DNA of 64,000 bases from Sphingomonas sp. JUb134 (GTDB lineage: Bacteria; Pseudomonadota; Alphaproteobacteria; Sphingomonadales; Sphingomonadaceae). The stretch is from positions 2,070,501 to 2,134,500 of the forward strand of contig NZ_SLYP02000001.1 of assembly GCF_004341505.2 (NCBI RefSeq), written 5' to 3'. Both the position numbers and the translations under genes were made by a program. Under the pieces are notes generated by a model, which worked only from the letters and a program-made list of their open reading frames with translations, ran no database searches and was not told the DNA's origin. Positions 17,224-26,345 of the stretch are shown here, piece by piece (within the stretch, counting starts at the first letter, position 1; each line of letters starts with the position of its first letter).

Positions 17224-18711
17224 ATGTTTGTCGTGGAGAGCTACGCAGCGGTCAGACGGTTTGTATTTGTCGAGGGGCATAGTCGCCGGGAAGCGGCGGA
17301 GGTGTTCGGGCTGAACCGGGATACGGTACGCAAGATGTGCCTGTATTCGGCGCCTCCTGGATACCGCCGGACGAAACCTCCGACCAAGCCGAAGCTCGGG
17401 ACGCTGCTACCGGTTATCGACGCAATCCTGGCAGCCGACCGCGAGGCGCCGGGCAAGCAGCAGCACACGGCCAAGCGGATCTTTGAGCGGCTGCGCGACG
17501 AGCATGGCTATACGGGCGGCTACACGATGGTGAAGGACCATGTGCGGCTGTGCAGGGCCCGCGGGCGCGAGACCTTCGTGCCGCTGGCGCACCCGCCGGG
17601 GCATGCACAGGTCGACTTTGGCGAGGCGGTCGCGGTCGTCGGCGGGGAGCGGATGAAGATCCACTATTTCTGCATGTCGCTGCCGCAGTCGGATGCCTGC
17701 TTCTTCAAGGCGTATCCGCGCGAGACGACCGAGGCGTTTCTTGACGGGCACGTGTCGGCATTCGCGTTCTTCGGGGGCGTGCCGCTGTCCATCCTCTACG
17801 ACAACACAACCATCGCCGTGGCAAAGATCTGCGGCGATGGAACGCGCGAGCGCACACGCGCCTTCACCGAGTTGGTCAGCCACTACCTGTTTCAGGACCG
17901 TTTTGCGCGTCCAGCGCGAGGCAACGACAAAGGCAAGGTCGAGGGGCTGGTGAAGTTTGCGCGCAACAACTTCATGGTGCCCGTGCCGGTCGCTGCCAAT
18001 TTCGATGTCCTGAACGCCAGGTTCGAGGAGTCCTGCCGTACGCGCCAGGGCGAGCATGCCGGTCAGCACGCGCAGACCATTGCCGAGCGGCTGGCGGCAG
18101 ACGTATCGGCATTGCGCACGCTGCCGTCCGTACCACTGGAGCCATGCGAGAAACGCGCGGCGCGCGTGTCGTCGACCGCGATGGTGCGCTACCGGACCAA
18201 CGACTATTCGGTGCCGACCGCGTACGGCTACCGCGACGTGATGGTGAAGGGGTTCGTCGACGAGGTCGTCATCATATGCGCGGGCGAAGAGATTGCCCGG
18301 CACGCGCGTTGCTACGACGAAGGCGTATTCGTCTCCAACCCACTGCACTATCTCGCGCTCATCGAGACCAAGCCCGGTGCGCTCGACCAGGCGGCAGCCC
18401 TTCAGGACTGGAACCTGCCGGACATCTTCCAGCATCTGCGCCACCTGCTCGAGGCCCGGATGGGCAACAAGGGTAAACGCGAGTTCATCCAGGTGCTGCG
18501 GCTGCTCGAGGCGATGCCGCTTCCCATCGTCACGGATGCCGTGACCGAGGCAGTCCAGTTGGGCGCACCTGGTTTTGACGCGGTAAAACTCATCGCGCTG
18601 GCGCGTATCGAGCGCCGTCCGCCGCGCCTGGATTTAGCGGCGTATCCGCACGTGCCCAAGATGGACGTCAAAACGACGTGCGCGGCCGACTATGCGGTGC
18701 TGGCAGCATGA
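17224..18711 (+). CDS. istA: IS21 transposase IstA
   Basis: A 495-residue transposase from ATG 'MFVVESYAAVRRFVF'. It has an N-terminal HTH ('GHSRREAAEVFGLNRDTVRK') and an rve-type DDE integrase core with D in 'AQVDFGEAV', D in 'LSILYDNTTIAV' and E in 'NDKGKVEGLVKFA'. The C-terminal Mu-transposase-like domain includes 'VRYRTNDYSVPTAYG'. It overlaps istB by ATGA, typical of translational coupling in this family. No frameshift is seen. Confidence 0.94.
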   Translation: MFVVESYAAVRRFVFVEGHSRREAAEVFGLNRDTVRKMCLYSAPPGYRRTKPPTKPKLGTLLPVIDAILAADREAPGKQQHTAKRIFERLRDEHGYTGGYTMVKDHVRLCRARGRETFVPLAHPPGHAQVDFGEAVAVVGGERMKIHYFCMSLPQSDACFFKAYPRETTEAFLDGHVSAFAFFGGVPLSILYDNTTIAVAKICGDGTRERTRAFTELVSHYLFQDRFARPARGNDKGKVEGLVKFARNNFMVPVPVAANFDVLNARFEESCRTRQGEHAGQHAQTIAERLAADVSALRTLPSVPLEPCEKRAARVSSTAMVRYRTNDYSVPTAYGYRDVMVKGFVDEVVIICAGEEIARHARCYDEGVFVSNPLHYLALIETKPGALDQAAALQDWNLPDIFQHLRHLLEARMGNKGKREFIQVLRLLEAMPLPIVTDAVTEAVQLGAPGFDAVKLIALARIERRPPRLDLAAYPHVPKMDVKTTCAADYAVLAA

Positions 18712-19559
18712 CGGACAAGGACGCCATGCCGGTGGGCACGACCGCAGGTACGCCACAGGTGCTGCTCGCCCATCATCTCAAACAACTCAAACTGCCAACC
18801 GTTCTGCGCGAGTACGAAAAGGTCGCGCGCGAATGCGCGCAAGGCGGGGTCGACCACACGCGCTACCTGTTGCGGCTTATCGAGTTGGAGCTCATCGACC
18901 GCGAGCGCCGGACCATCGAGCGACGGATCCGCGCAGCCCGTTTCCCGGCTGTGAAGAGCTTCGACACCTTCGAGTTCACCGCCATCCCCAGCCTGAACAA
19001 GATGATGGTGGTCGAGCTCGCACGGTGCGAATATATCCTGCGCCGCGAGAACGTCATTGCGCTCGGCAACAGCGGGACAGGCAAGACGCATGTAGCCCTC
19101 GCGCTCGGCCTGGCGGCTTGCCAGAAGGGCTTCACAGTCGCCTTCACTACCGCGGCCTCGCTGGTGAACCAGTTGATGGAGGCGCGAGACGAGCGACGGC
19201 TGCTCAAGCTCCAACGCGAGATGGCGGCCGTGAAGCTGCTCGTCGTCGATGAACTCGGCTACGTCCCGTTGTCCCCGACCGGCGCCGAACTGCTCTTCGA
19301 GGTGCTGTCGCAGCGCTACGAGCGCGGCTCGACCATCATCACCTCCAACCTGCCGTTCGAGGACTGGACGCAGGTGCTCGCCTCCGAGCGGCTGACCGGC
19401 GCACTGCTCGACCGGCTCACCCACCATGCCACCATCCTGACCATGAACGGCGACAGCTATCGCCTCAAGCAGTCCACCGGACGCAAACGTCGCGGGGCGG
19501 AGCAAAACCAGGCCAGTGCCCTGTCCGACCCGGACACCGGTGAGATATTATCTTCCTGA
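18708..19559 (+). CDS. istB: IS21 helper ATPase IstB
   Basis: A 283-residue DnaA/DnaC-like AAA+ ATPase that assists IstA. Walker A is 'ALGNSGTGKTHVALAL', Walker B 'KLLVVDELGYVPLSP' and the sensor region 'STIITSNLPFEDW'. The N-terminal helical IstB domain begins 'VLLAHHLKQLKLPTVLREYE'. The start is the ATG overlapping the istA stop. Length and motifs are normal. Confidence 0.94.
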   Translation: MTDKDAMPVGTTAGTPQVLLAHHLKQLKLPTVLREYEKVARECAQGGVDHTRYLLRLIELELIDRERRTIERRIRAARFPAVKSFDTFEFTAIPSLNKMMVVELARCEYILRRENVIALGNSGTGKTHVALALGLAACQKGFTVAFTTAASLVNQLMEARDERRLLKLQREMAAVKLLVVDELGYVPLSPTGAELLFEVLSQRYERGSTIITSNLPFEDWTQVLASERLTGALLDRLTHHATILTMNGDSYRLKQSTGRKRRGAEQNQASALSDPDTGEILSS

Positions 19560-19580
19560 CCATCAGGCCGAGGACGGCAA

Positions 19581-19620
19581 CGATATGAAAAGGGCCCCGA
19601 TCGGGGCCCTTTTCATATCG
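19581..19620 (+). terminator. Perfect 40-bp palindrome after istB
   Basis: 19581-19600 is the exact reverse complement of 19601-19620, with core AAAAGGGCCCCGATCGGGGCCCTTTT. The GC-rich stem followed by T's fits a bidirectional intrinsic terminator ending istAB and shielding the IS from outside transcription. The absence of any spacer is unusual. Confidence 0.75.
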
Positions 19621-19957
19621 TCAGCGCGCGCCTCAAGTGGCCTGCTTTTACTCCGCCCCGCTGGCCTGGTTTTGCTCCGCCGTTGACACACTCACGCCGA
19701 TTCGGTCGCGTGATGGCCAAAAGAGGCAGCGCGTGACACCGATCAGGCGCACGCGCTGCTCCTTTTCCCCAGCCCGTTGGCGCGGAGGCCGCCGTGACGA
19801 TCAGCGGGTGCACATCGGCGCAAGCGCAACCAAGTTCGCGTTATGAGGATCAATTCGGCTCGCTGGACCGGGTGTCTGCGATCTGCTGCGAGGGATCGAC
19901 TTGCATGCCGTCCGCAGTACGATCCGGTCGAGGCGGATAGGAAGGGGGCGGAGTTGC

Positions 19958-20839
19958 ATGCAGGACGGAAGCGCGATCTTCGTGGATTTCGACAACGTGT
20001 TCTCCGCGTTGTGGGCCATCGACGGTGGCTTGGCCATACGCTTCGCTACAGACCCCGCGAACTGGCTGAAGGGCCTGGCGGAGACGGATCGGGGTGAGGA
20101 AGGACGCCGATGGCTCGTGGCACGCTGCTACATGAATCCGTCGGGTTGGGTCAGTGCGCCGGGAGAGCAGAACGATCGGATCTGGTTCTACAGGTTCCGG
20201 GCCGATTTCGTGAAGGCGGGCTTCGAAGTGCTGGACTGCCCGACGCTGACGCGCGGCGCGAAGAACGCGGCAGACATCCGCATCGTCATCGACGCGCTGG
20301 ATCTCCTCGACCATCGCACCCGCTTCGGGGAGTTCGTGTTCGTTTCCGGCGATTCCGACTTCACGCCGTTGCTGTATCGGCTGCGCTCCGAGGATCGCAG
20401 GACGATGATCGTCGCGCCGGGCCGCCTCTCATCCGCTTACGCAGCCGTCGCCGATCAGGCCTTGGGGTTCGACAGGATTGGCACCCTGCTCGGCGGTACG
20501 GGGTGCGAACTGCCCGATGCTACGTACGTCGGGCCGGCAGAGGTGGAGACGGACGCCTCTGCCGACGAGCAGGCCTTCGCGGCGCTGGTACGTCGCCGCT
20601 ACGAGGAGGCGCGTGCGCCGCTGAACCTTTCCACTCTTTCCAGCGAGGTGGTTCGCGGCCTACCGGGCGCGAAGTCCAGCGACTGGTTCGGCAACGGCAC
20701 TTTCCGGAAGGCGCTCGACCGCTTGTCCCTGCCGAACGTGCGCTTTGCACAGCACCATCTGTGGGATGAACGCAGGCACCAACCACCCACCCTGCCATCG
20801 GTCGTCGACGCGGCCGATCCGGCAACGAATGGCACGTGA
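19958..20839 (+). CDS. NYN-domain (LabA/DUF88-like) putative RNase
   Basis: A 293-residue protein with ATG after GGGGGCGG. The NYN/PIN-like domain spans about residues 5-170, with acidic residues in 'AIFVDFDNVF' (D10, D12), 'NAADIRIVIDALDLL' and 'FVFVSGDSDFTPLLYRL'. These are the expected metal-binding positions of this nuclease superfamily. The C-terminal part ('LNLSTLSSEVVRGLPG', 'FGNGTFRKALDRLSLP') resembles a winged OST-HTH/LOTUS module often attached to NYN domains; that part is less certain. The likely role is RNA cleavage guided by the C-terminal binding domain. It is convergent with TcmP. Confidence 0.8.
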   Translation: MQDGSAIFVDFDNVFSALWAIDGGLAIRFATDPANWLKGLAETDRGEEGRRWLVARCYMNPSGWVSAPGEQNDRIWFYRFRADFVKAGFEVLDCPTLTRGAKNAADIRIVIDALDLLDHRTRFGEFVFVSGDSDFTPLLYRLRSEDRRTMIVAPGRLSSAYAAVADQALGFDRIGTLLGGTGCELPDATYVGPAEVETDASADEQAFAALVRRRYEEARAPLNLSTLSSEVVRGLPGAKSSDWFGNGTFRKALDRLSLPNVRFAQHHLWDERRHQPPTLPSVVDAADPATNGT

Positions 20840-20904
20840 AGCCGATGTCCTTGGATCGCTTCTCGCACATCAAGGATCCGGGTCCGTCCCGGCGAGGCCG
20901 CAGA

Positions 20905-22287
20905 TCAGGATTCAGGCTTGGGCCGACGCAGCCGTGGCATGAGGAACATGGATGGTTGTGGCGTCAATGCGAACTCGTCATGCCACTCGAACGAGGAAGC
21001 GCTGACTCGATCGGTCGGAACCAGGATGCCGCTCGAATCCTTGCGCCGTCCTCGGATCGTCAGTTCACCGCTGTCTCGCAGCAATGCCAAGCGATCGTCG
21101 AGCATGCTGGTGACGATCGGCGTATCGTTCGCTTGCCCGACGAACAGATCACGTCTGGTGACGGATCGACCATCCGCTGTGAGGGCGTGGATGAGACGGG
21201 GGATCTGCTCGAGCAGTCTGCCTTCCGACCTCTTCTTGGCGTCGTCGTCGAACACGTAGGCGAACTCACCTTGCCGTACGTCCACGAGCGGATCGTATCC
21301 GAGCGCGTTCAGCGCTGGGCCGCCGAAATGCTCCATCGTGTTCTGCTCCGCCCAGTAGACCTTGCCCATCTCCTCGCGTGCCGTGTGGTGCTTGGACAGA
21401 TGCAGCAGCCAATAGTCACGGTGGGATTCGGGAGGGTGGATGTAGAACGGCGAGTAGAAGGCTGCACCGGTGTGGGCTTGGATGTGGCGGTACAGCGTGT
21501 TCTGGATGAGACTCTTCCATCCCGGCTTGCCGCGGTCCCGGATCATCTCCTGCACGTCGCCGCGCCCGAGCTCGATCGCTGCCAGTGCGCGGACGGACGA
21601 CTTCTCGTGCATCAGGTTGATGAGGGCGTCCACCATGAAGGTCAGTATCACTTCAGGGTTGGCGAGTTCTCCCATGATCGGCCTGATGGTGGCGAGCTTG
21701 ACCGCGCTCCAGCCGTACTGATCGACGAAGAAGAGGGAGCGGTGCGAGGTACCCCGCCGCCGAATGCGCTCTATGACATCGGGAGCGGCATTCTCGAACG
21801 TACCGCTGAAGAGGATGATGTCCTTGCCGATGCGGTCGCCGTACCCTCTCTGCTTCAGCAGCTCCTCCAGGAAGGCAAGGTGATCCGGATCCTGATCGAT
21901 GAAGACGAAGTCGCACTTGATGGTGAAGCCCTTGGCCCGCGCCTCGGCGAGCTTCGCCTGGGCGTTGTCGACGACGGCGAGCATGCGCAGCGGAGAGCCG
22001 TCCGCCTCCACACCGTCGAGATTGTAGAGGCCCCCGCCACAGAAGCCGTCGACGATCGTGAGCGTCAGGTTGGTCTGCGAATGATGGCGGGTGAGCGTGT
22101 CGATGTAGCGACCAAGATAGCGTTCGTAGATGTTGTGCTTGGCGACGCTGTGTCGCCCGAGATCGGGCAATGGGTGCCCCGCACGCCAGTGGTACTGCGC
22201 ATTCTGTTCGTCCCCGCTCTTCCTGCGGGGGCGGGCGACTTCACCCAGGTCTAGAAACGGGAGTGAGGGCGGCAGCGGAACTGACAA
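20905..22287 (-). CDS. tcmP: Three-Cys-motif partner protein TcmP
   Basis: About 460 residues. I use the TTG at 22287 because GGAG lies 8 nt upstream and sequence before it does not look coding. The N-terminal half matches the TcmP family: 'KHNIYERYLGRYIDTLT', 'LTIVDGFCGGGLYNLDG', 'GSPLRMLAVV', 'FVFIDQDPDHLAFLEEL' and 'SLFFVDQYGWSAVKL'. This has a Rossmann/methyltransferase-like flavour, but activity is not established. The family is named for co-occurrence with proteins carrying a three-Cys motif, and such a gene (22466-23197) is the divergent neighbour. The C-terminus has winged-helix-like segments. Confidence 0.82.
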   Translation of the reverse strand: MSVPLPPSLPFLDLGEVARPRRKSGDEQNAQYHWRAGHPLPDLGRHSVAKHNIYERYLGRYIDTLTRHHSQTNLTLTIVDGFCGGGLYNLDGVEADGSPLRMLAVVDNAQAKLAEARAKGFTIKCDFVFIDQDPDHLAFLEELLKQRGYGDRIGKDIILFSGTFENAAPDVIERIRRRGTSHRSLFFVDQYGWSAVKLATIRPIMGELANPEVILTFMVDALINLMHEKSSVRALAAIELGRGDVQEMIRDRGKPGWKSLIQNTLYRHIQAHTGAAFYSPFYIHPPESHRDYWLLHLSKHHTAREEMGKVYWAEQNTMEHFGGPALNALGYDPLVDVRQGEFAYVFDDDAKKRSEGRLLEQIPRLIHALTADGRSVTRRDLFVGQANDTPIVTSMLDDRLALLRDSGELTIRGRRKDSSGILVPTDRVSASSFEWHDEFALTPQPSMFLMPRLRRPKPES

Positions 22288-22465
22288 CTTGTTGTTCTCC
22301 GGCGGCCCGACGCTTCGCCCGGGTCCGGAACAGAATGAAAACCATCGGGCGTCCTTTGTCCAGTACCCTGCCGGTCGCCGTGCATTCGAGGCTTCCGACC
22401 GACTTGCTTGTTGCGTCGCGACTCGGCATATGCCATCGTTCCCGCAATGTTCCGTGGAGGATGTT

Positions 22466-23197
22466 GTGGCGGACGGCAGTGCAATCGAATGGACGGATGC
22501 GACGTGGAATCCCGTGACGGGTTGCACGAAGATCACGTCCGGTTGCGACAACTGCTACGCCGCCCGCTTCTCTGAGCGGTTCAGGGGAGTCCCCGGTCAC
22601 CCGTTCGAAAGCGGTTTCGACCTGACGCTTCGTCCCGAGCGGCTTCGGCAGCCGCTGTCTTGGCGACGGCCGCGCATGATCTTCGTGAATTCCATGAGCG
22701 ACCTCTTCCACAAGGAGGTTCCCGTCGCCTTCGTGAACCAGGTGTTCGATACGATGGAGCAGGCGGATTGGCACGTGTTCCAGGTGCTGACCAAACGCAG
22801 TTCCCTGATGCGCGACTACCTTCAGCAGCGGTATGCCGATCGTTCGCCGCCGGCGAACGTGTGGCTCGGCGTGTCGGTCGAGGCGGCAGCGGCGAAGTCC
22901 AGGATCGAACATCTGCGACAGGCGCCCGCGGCCGTGCGCTTCCTGTCGATCGAGCCGCTCATCGCGCAAGTCGGCGCGATGGACCTGACCGGCATCCACT
23001 GGGTCATTGCGGGCGGTGAGAGCGGTCCTGGCGCCCGTCCGATGCACATCGATTGGGCACGCGAGGTGAGGAACGAGTGCTCGCGGCAGGGCGTCGCGTT
23101 CTTCTTCAAGCAATGGGGGGGCCTGCGGCCAAAGACGGGTGGTCGCGAGCTGGACGGCAGAGAGTGGAACGAGATGCCGCGGCGGACTGCCGCCTGA
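22466..23197 (+). CDS. DUF5131 / phage Gp37-Gp68-like three-Cys protein
   Basis: A 243-residue protein. The GTG start is preceded at 5 nt by GGAGG and leads directly into conserved 'GSAIEWTDATWNPVTGC'. Three cysteines (C20, C27, C30, pattern C-x6-C-x2-C) could bind a metal or Fe-S cluster in a radical-SAM-like barrel. Further family blocks are 'RMIFVNSMSDLFH', 'HVFQVLTKRS', 'NVWLGVSVE', 'RFLSIEPLI' and 'WVIAGGESGPGARPM'. The reaction is unknown. It is divergent from tcmP with 178 bp between starts, the association for which TcmP was named. The CBASS operon follows on the same strand. Confidence 0.85.
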   Translation: MADGSAIEWTDATWNPVTGCTKITSGCDNCYAARFSERFRGVPGHPFESGFDLTLRPERLRQPLSWRRPRMIFVNSMSDLFHKEVPVAFVNQVFDTMEQADWHVFQVLTKRSSLMRDYLQQRYADRSPPANVWLGVSVEAAAAKSRIEHLRQAPAAVRFLSIEPLIAQVGAMDLTGIHWVIAGGESGPGARPMHIDWAREVRNECSRQGVAFFFKQWGGLRPKTGGRELDGREWNEMPRRTAA

Positions 23198-23409
23198 AAC
23201 GCGCCTGACTGCTCGATAGTGCTCACACTGTGCCGATGACGCACGATGCTGACGCCGGACCGGGGAGGAACTTCTCCTGGTCGTCCAGCGCGCCTGAACA
23301 CGTCGCTTGTTGACTTGCTTCATGCCCGCTCGAGTTCGACGGCGGTTGCGGGTTGATGCCGATCCGACATAGAACAAACCGAGAAAACGGTTGCTTGGAG
23401 AGTCGTAAC

Positions 23410-24618
23410 GTGTCCATCGCCCTTACTGCGTCGTCCAGACGCTACCTCGCCGCTCTGGCTGATGAACTCGACATCAGTGATACCCGCTACGAGCAGGCCG
23501 AGCAGAGCTACATGTCGCTTGGACGATGGCTGAACCGCCCGGACTCGACGATAAGCCACTACGATCCGGTGGTGTACGTGCAGGGGTCGTTCGGACTGGG
23601 TACGGTGATCAAGCCGCTGAGCGACGCGGAGGAGTACGACGTCGATTCCGTATGTGAACTAAAGCTACTGGCGAAGACGCAGAAGACGCAGCAGCAGCTG
23701 AAGACGATGCTCGGCGTGGAGATCGAGGCCTATCGACGGTCGAAGGGCATGCTGAAGCCGCTGCACGAGGGCCGGCGTTGCTGGACCCTCAATTATGCCG
23801 ACGGTGCACAATTCCACATGGACGTCGTGCCGGCACTCCCGAACGGCACTTCCGCCAGGAAACTTCTCGAGGCTTATCGACTCGAAACCCGATGGACGGG
23901 AACCGCGATCGGCATCACCGACAACGAGCGGCACGACTACCGTCACATCACCGAGGACTGGCCGCGATCAAACCCCAAAGGGTATCTGGAATGGTTCAGG
24001 TCACGGATTATCGTGGTGCTGAACGAGCGGAAGCGGGTTCTCGCGAAATCCTTGAACGCCAGCGTTGAGAAGATCCCGGACTACAAGGTTCGCACTCCCC
24101 TCCAGGCTTCGATCATGATCCTGAAGAGGCATCGCGACATCATGTTCGAGAATGATGGGATCAACTGCTGCCCAATCTCGATCATCATCACGACCCTGGC
24201 GGCTCATGCCTATGGTGGACAGGAGGACGTCGGCGACGCCCTGCTGGCCATTCTGACCGGCATGGAGGCGTACATCCTGCGCGATCGGAACGGGCGGGCG
24301 CTGATCCCGAACCCGACCGATCCGATGGAGAACTTCGCGGACAAATGGGCGGAGCATCCAGAGCGTGAACGCGCATTCTTCAAGTGGCTTCGTCAGGCCC
24401 AAGCTGATTATGCCCGAGTGGCGGGGCTGGAGAGCGGCGCCCTGATCACGGAAACCCTTTCGCCGCAGATGGGTACCGCGCTGGCGAAGCGGGCTGAGAC
24501 CCGGTTCCGCGGGGGATCGAGTTCGCTCCTGAGAGGCGCCACGGCAGCGGCTGCAAGTTCGTCGCCGTCCTTCGGCTCCGTTCCTCGGATACCAAGCAAG
24601 CCGAAGGGCTTCGCGTGA
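23410..24618 (+). CDS. CBASS CD-NTase (cyclic oligonucleotide synthase)
   Basis: A 402-residue nucleotidyltransferase, taken from GTG at 23410; in-frame ATGs at 23353 and 23356 are alternatives. The catalytic signature is complete: 'VQGSFGLGTVIKPL' (G59-S60), 'EEYDVDSV' (D77, D79) and a third Asp in 'FHMDVVPALP' (D138). The following helical domain contains 'LQASIMILKRHRDIMF'. On infection such enzymes make a cyclic di- or trinucleotide that activates the effector. A Cap5 effector suggests the clade G type making 3',2'-cGAMP (known for CdnG-Cap5), but the product cannot be read from sequence. It overlaps cap2 (GTGA) and leads a four-gene operon. Confidence 0.92.
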   Translation: MSIALTASSRRYLAALADELDISDTRYEQAEQSYMSLGRWLNRPDSTISHYDPVVYVQGSFGLGTVIKPLSDAEEYDVDSVCELKLLAKTQKTQQQLKTMLGVEIEAYRRSKGMLKPLHEGRRCWTLNYADGAQFHMDVVPALPNGTSARKLLEAYRLETRWTGTAIGITDNERHDYRHITEDWPRSNPKGYLEWFRSRIIVVLNERKRVLAKSLNASVEKIPDYKVRTPLQASIMILKRHRDIMFENDGINCCPISIIITTLAAHAYGGQEDVGDALLAILTGMEAYILRDRNGRALIPNPTDPMENFADKWAEHPERERAFFKWLRQAQADYARVAGLESGALITETLSPQMGTALAKRAETRFRGGSSSLLRGATAAAASSSPSFGSVPRIPSKPKGFA

Positions 24619-26345
24619 TCTGGTGGCTCTCGCAGCCGAGCCGTGCTCGCAGCGAGCGACTTGCGATCGCCGAGTTGGAGGAGCGCTACGGTTGGCTGTC
24701 GGGGGTGAAGTGGGAAGTCAGAGAGGAGGCGCGCCTCGCAGCAGACTTCGAGATCGAACATCTCGGACAAGCGGTTGCCATGACGATCACCTTTCCCAGC
24801 TTCTTCCCCGACGTTCCGCCTCAGGTACGCCCGCGTGAGGAGATCTGGCTTTCGGGCCATCAGTATGGCGTCGGCGGCGAGCTCTGCCTGGAATACCGTC
24901 CGGATAATTGGGAACCCACGTACACCGGCGCGATGATGATCGAGAGCGCTCACCGGCTGTTGATCGGTGAGACGCCTTCAGAGGGCGTTGTGGCGGAAGT
25001 GGATACGGCCCACCGGGTCACGACCGCGCAGGAGATACGCAACGCCAAGTACCGGTTTATGCTGCCCGCCGCAGCCCGCGACGGGCTGAACGGTCTGCCC
25101 TTGTTCGCTCCGGTCCCATTCGAAATGTCGGAGCGCTACGAGGCCGGACATTGGCTCGCCGTGCCTCGCCGTTTCGGCGAGGAGAAGGCGCCACTCTGGT
25201 CATGCGATTCCGACACTCCCAGGAACCGTCGGCGCATGGGTTTCGCGTTCAGGCTTCCGGATGGCTTCCGAGACACGATCCGGTCGAGCTATGATTTCCT
25301 GGAGGCGCTTGGGAGCGTCGCAGGGTACGAAGCGCTTGCGGCGATATTAGCATCGTCGCCAGAGGAGGCGGCCTTCCTCATCGAATGCGGCGGTGACGTG
25401 CACGTCATGTCGTTGGCGCCGGGCGACGGGAAGCGGCCCATGTACCAATACCGTCTGGTCAATCTTCCTGATGCGGAGCGAAGGCTGGCGAACGAGTACC
25501 ACCGTTTGGCCGGAGCATCCGTCGCGATAGTCGGTTGCGGTTCGGTGGGTTCCAAGATCGGCGCTTCGCTGGCACGCGCCGGCGTCGGCCGCTTCGTACT
25601 CGTCGACGGGGACATCCTGTATCCGGGCAATCTGGTCCGCAACGATCTGGACTGGGGGTCGGTCGGCCTCAACAAGCCGGATGCTGTTTCCAAGAGGATC
25701 CGGGACATCAGGCCTTCAACCGTCGTGGAGACGCGGCGTGTCCTGCTGGGAGGGCAGGAGAGTTCTGCCGCCACCGACGCCGCTCTGGTAGCCGTCGGCA
25801 AGTGCGACGTGATCATCGACGCGACGGCCGAAGGGCAGATCTTCAATCTCTGTGGCGCAGTCGCTCGGAACGAACGGAAGATCATGGTCTGGGGAGAAGT
25901 CTTCGCCGGCGGGATCGGCGGATTGGTAATGCGGCTGCGTCCCGACGTTGACCCGGTGCCGCATGCAGCGCGCCGGCAGATCATGGATTGGTGCACGGAT
26001 CACGGCCGGCCGCCGCCGCAAGGCGATCAAGTCCAGTATGGACTGGCGTTGAACGAAGGCTCTTCGCCGTTGATCGCGGACGATGCCGATGTAGGCCTCG
26101 TGGCCGGTCACATGGCGCGCTACGCCATCGACTCGCTGTTGCGCCCCGAGAGCGTGTTCCCGCAGTCTGCGTACGCCATCGGTTTTCAGCGCGATTGGAT
26201 CTTCGATGGCCCCTTCGACACGTGGCCGATCGAGTTACGTCCTGAGGGATGCTGGGGTCCTCAGAAGGACGACGACCTAAGCGGCGAACTGGCAGCCTTG
26301 GCAGCGGAGTTGTTTCCCGATGCTCAGACCGACCGGGCGGCATGA
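24615..26345 (+). CDS. cap2: Cap2, E1-E2 fusion of type II CBASS
   Basis: A 576-residue protein starting at GTG inside the CD-NTase stop. The N-terminal E2-like (UBC) domain spans about residues 10-150 and carries the probable catalytic Cys in 'GGELCLEYRPDNW' (C91). The C-terminal E1/ThiF-like adenylation domain begins near 300 with 'VAIVGCGSVGSKIGASLARA', 'FVLVDGDILYPGNLVRNDL' and 'LNKPDAVSKRIRDIRPS'. Cap2 is known to conjugate the CD-NTase C-terminus to target proteins and thereby prime the synthase. The neighbouring CD-NTase indeed ends in a flexible Ser/Ala/Pro-rich tail suited to conjugation. Confidence 0.92.
   Translation: MIWWLSQPSRARSERLAIAELEERYGWLSGVKWEVREEARLAADFEIEHLGQAVAMTITFPSFFPDVPPQVRPREEIWLSGHQYGVGGELCLEYRPDNWEPTYTGAMMIESAHRLLIGETPSEGVVAEVDTAHRVTTAQEIRNAKYRFMLPAAARDGLNGLPLFAPVPFEMSERYEAGHWLAVPRRFGEEKAPLWSCDSDTPRNRRRMGFAFRLPDGFRDTIRSSYDFLEALGSVAGYEALAAILASSPEEAAFLIECGGDVHVMSLAPGDGKRPMYQYRLVNLPDAERRLANEYHRLAGASVAIVGCGSVGSKIGASLARAGVGRFVLVDGDILYPGNLVRNDLDWGSVGLNKPDAVSKRIRDIRPSTVVETRRVLLGGQESSAATDAALVAVGKCDVIIDATAEGQIFNLCGAVARNERKIMVWGEVFAGGIGGLVMRLRPDVDPVPHAARRQIMDWCTDHGRPPPQGDQVQYGLALNEGSSPLIADDADVGLVAGHMARYAIDSLLRPESVFPQSAYAIGFQRDWIFDGPFDTWPIELRPEGCWGPQKDDDLSGELAALAAELFPDAQTDRAA

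Larger units (their letters stand above)
17117..19688 (+). mobile_element. IS21-family insertion sequence
   Basis: A 2572-bp element carrying istA and istB. The ends form a 27-bp imperfect inverted repeat starting TGTGAAGGGCGG (left) and TGTCAACGGCGG (right, reverse complement), with both ending AAACCAGGCCA. The IS21 family commonly starts with TGT. The expected short target duplication is not seen (CCGAC at left, CACTC at right), which suggests that a neighbouring deletion or rearrangement followed insertion. It truncates the RepB gene. Confidence 0.88.

Noticed and set aside
22130..22465. A longer N-terminus for the DUF5131 protein starting at 22130
   Set aside because: That stretch overlaps the start of tcmP on the other strand, has no family similarity, and a GTG with GGAGG sits exactly before the conserved domain.
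24615..26345. Cap2 as a housekeeping ThiF/MoeB sulfur-carrier adenylyltransferase
   Set aside because: It has an N-terminal E2-like domain with a Cys and overlaps CD-NTase and JAMM genes, the specific type II CBASS layout.
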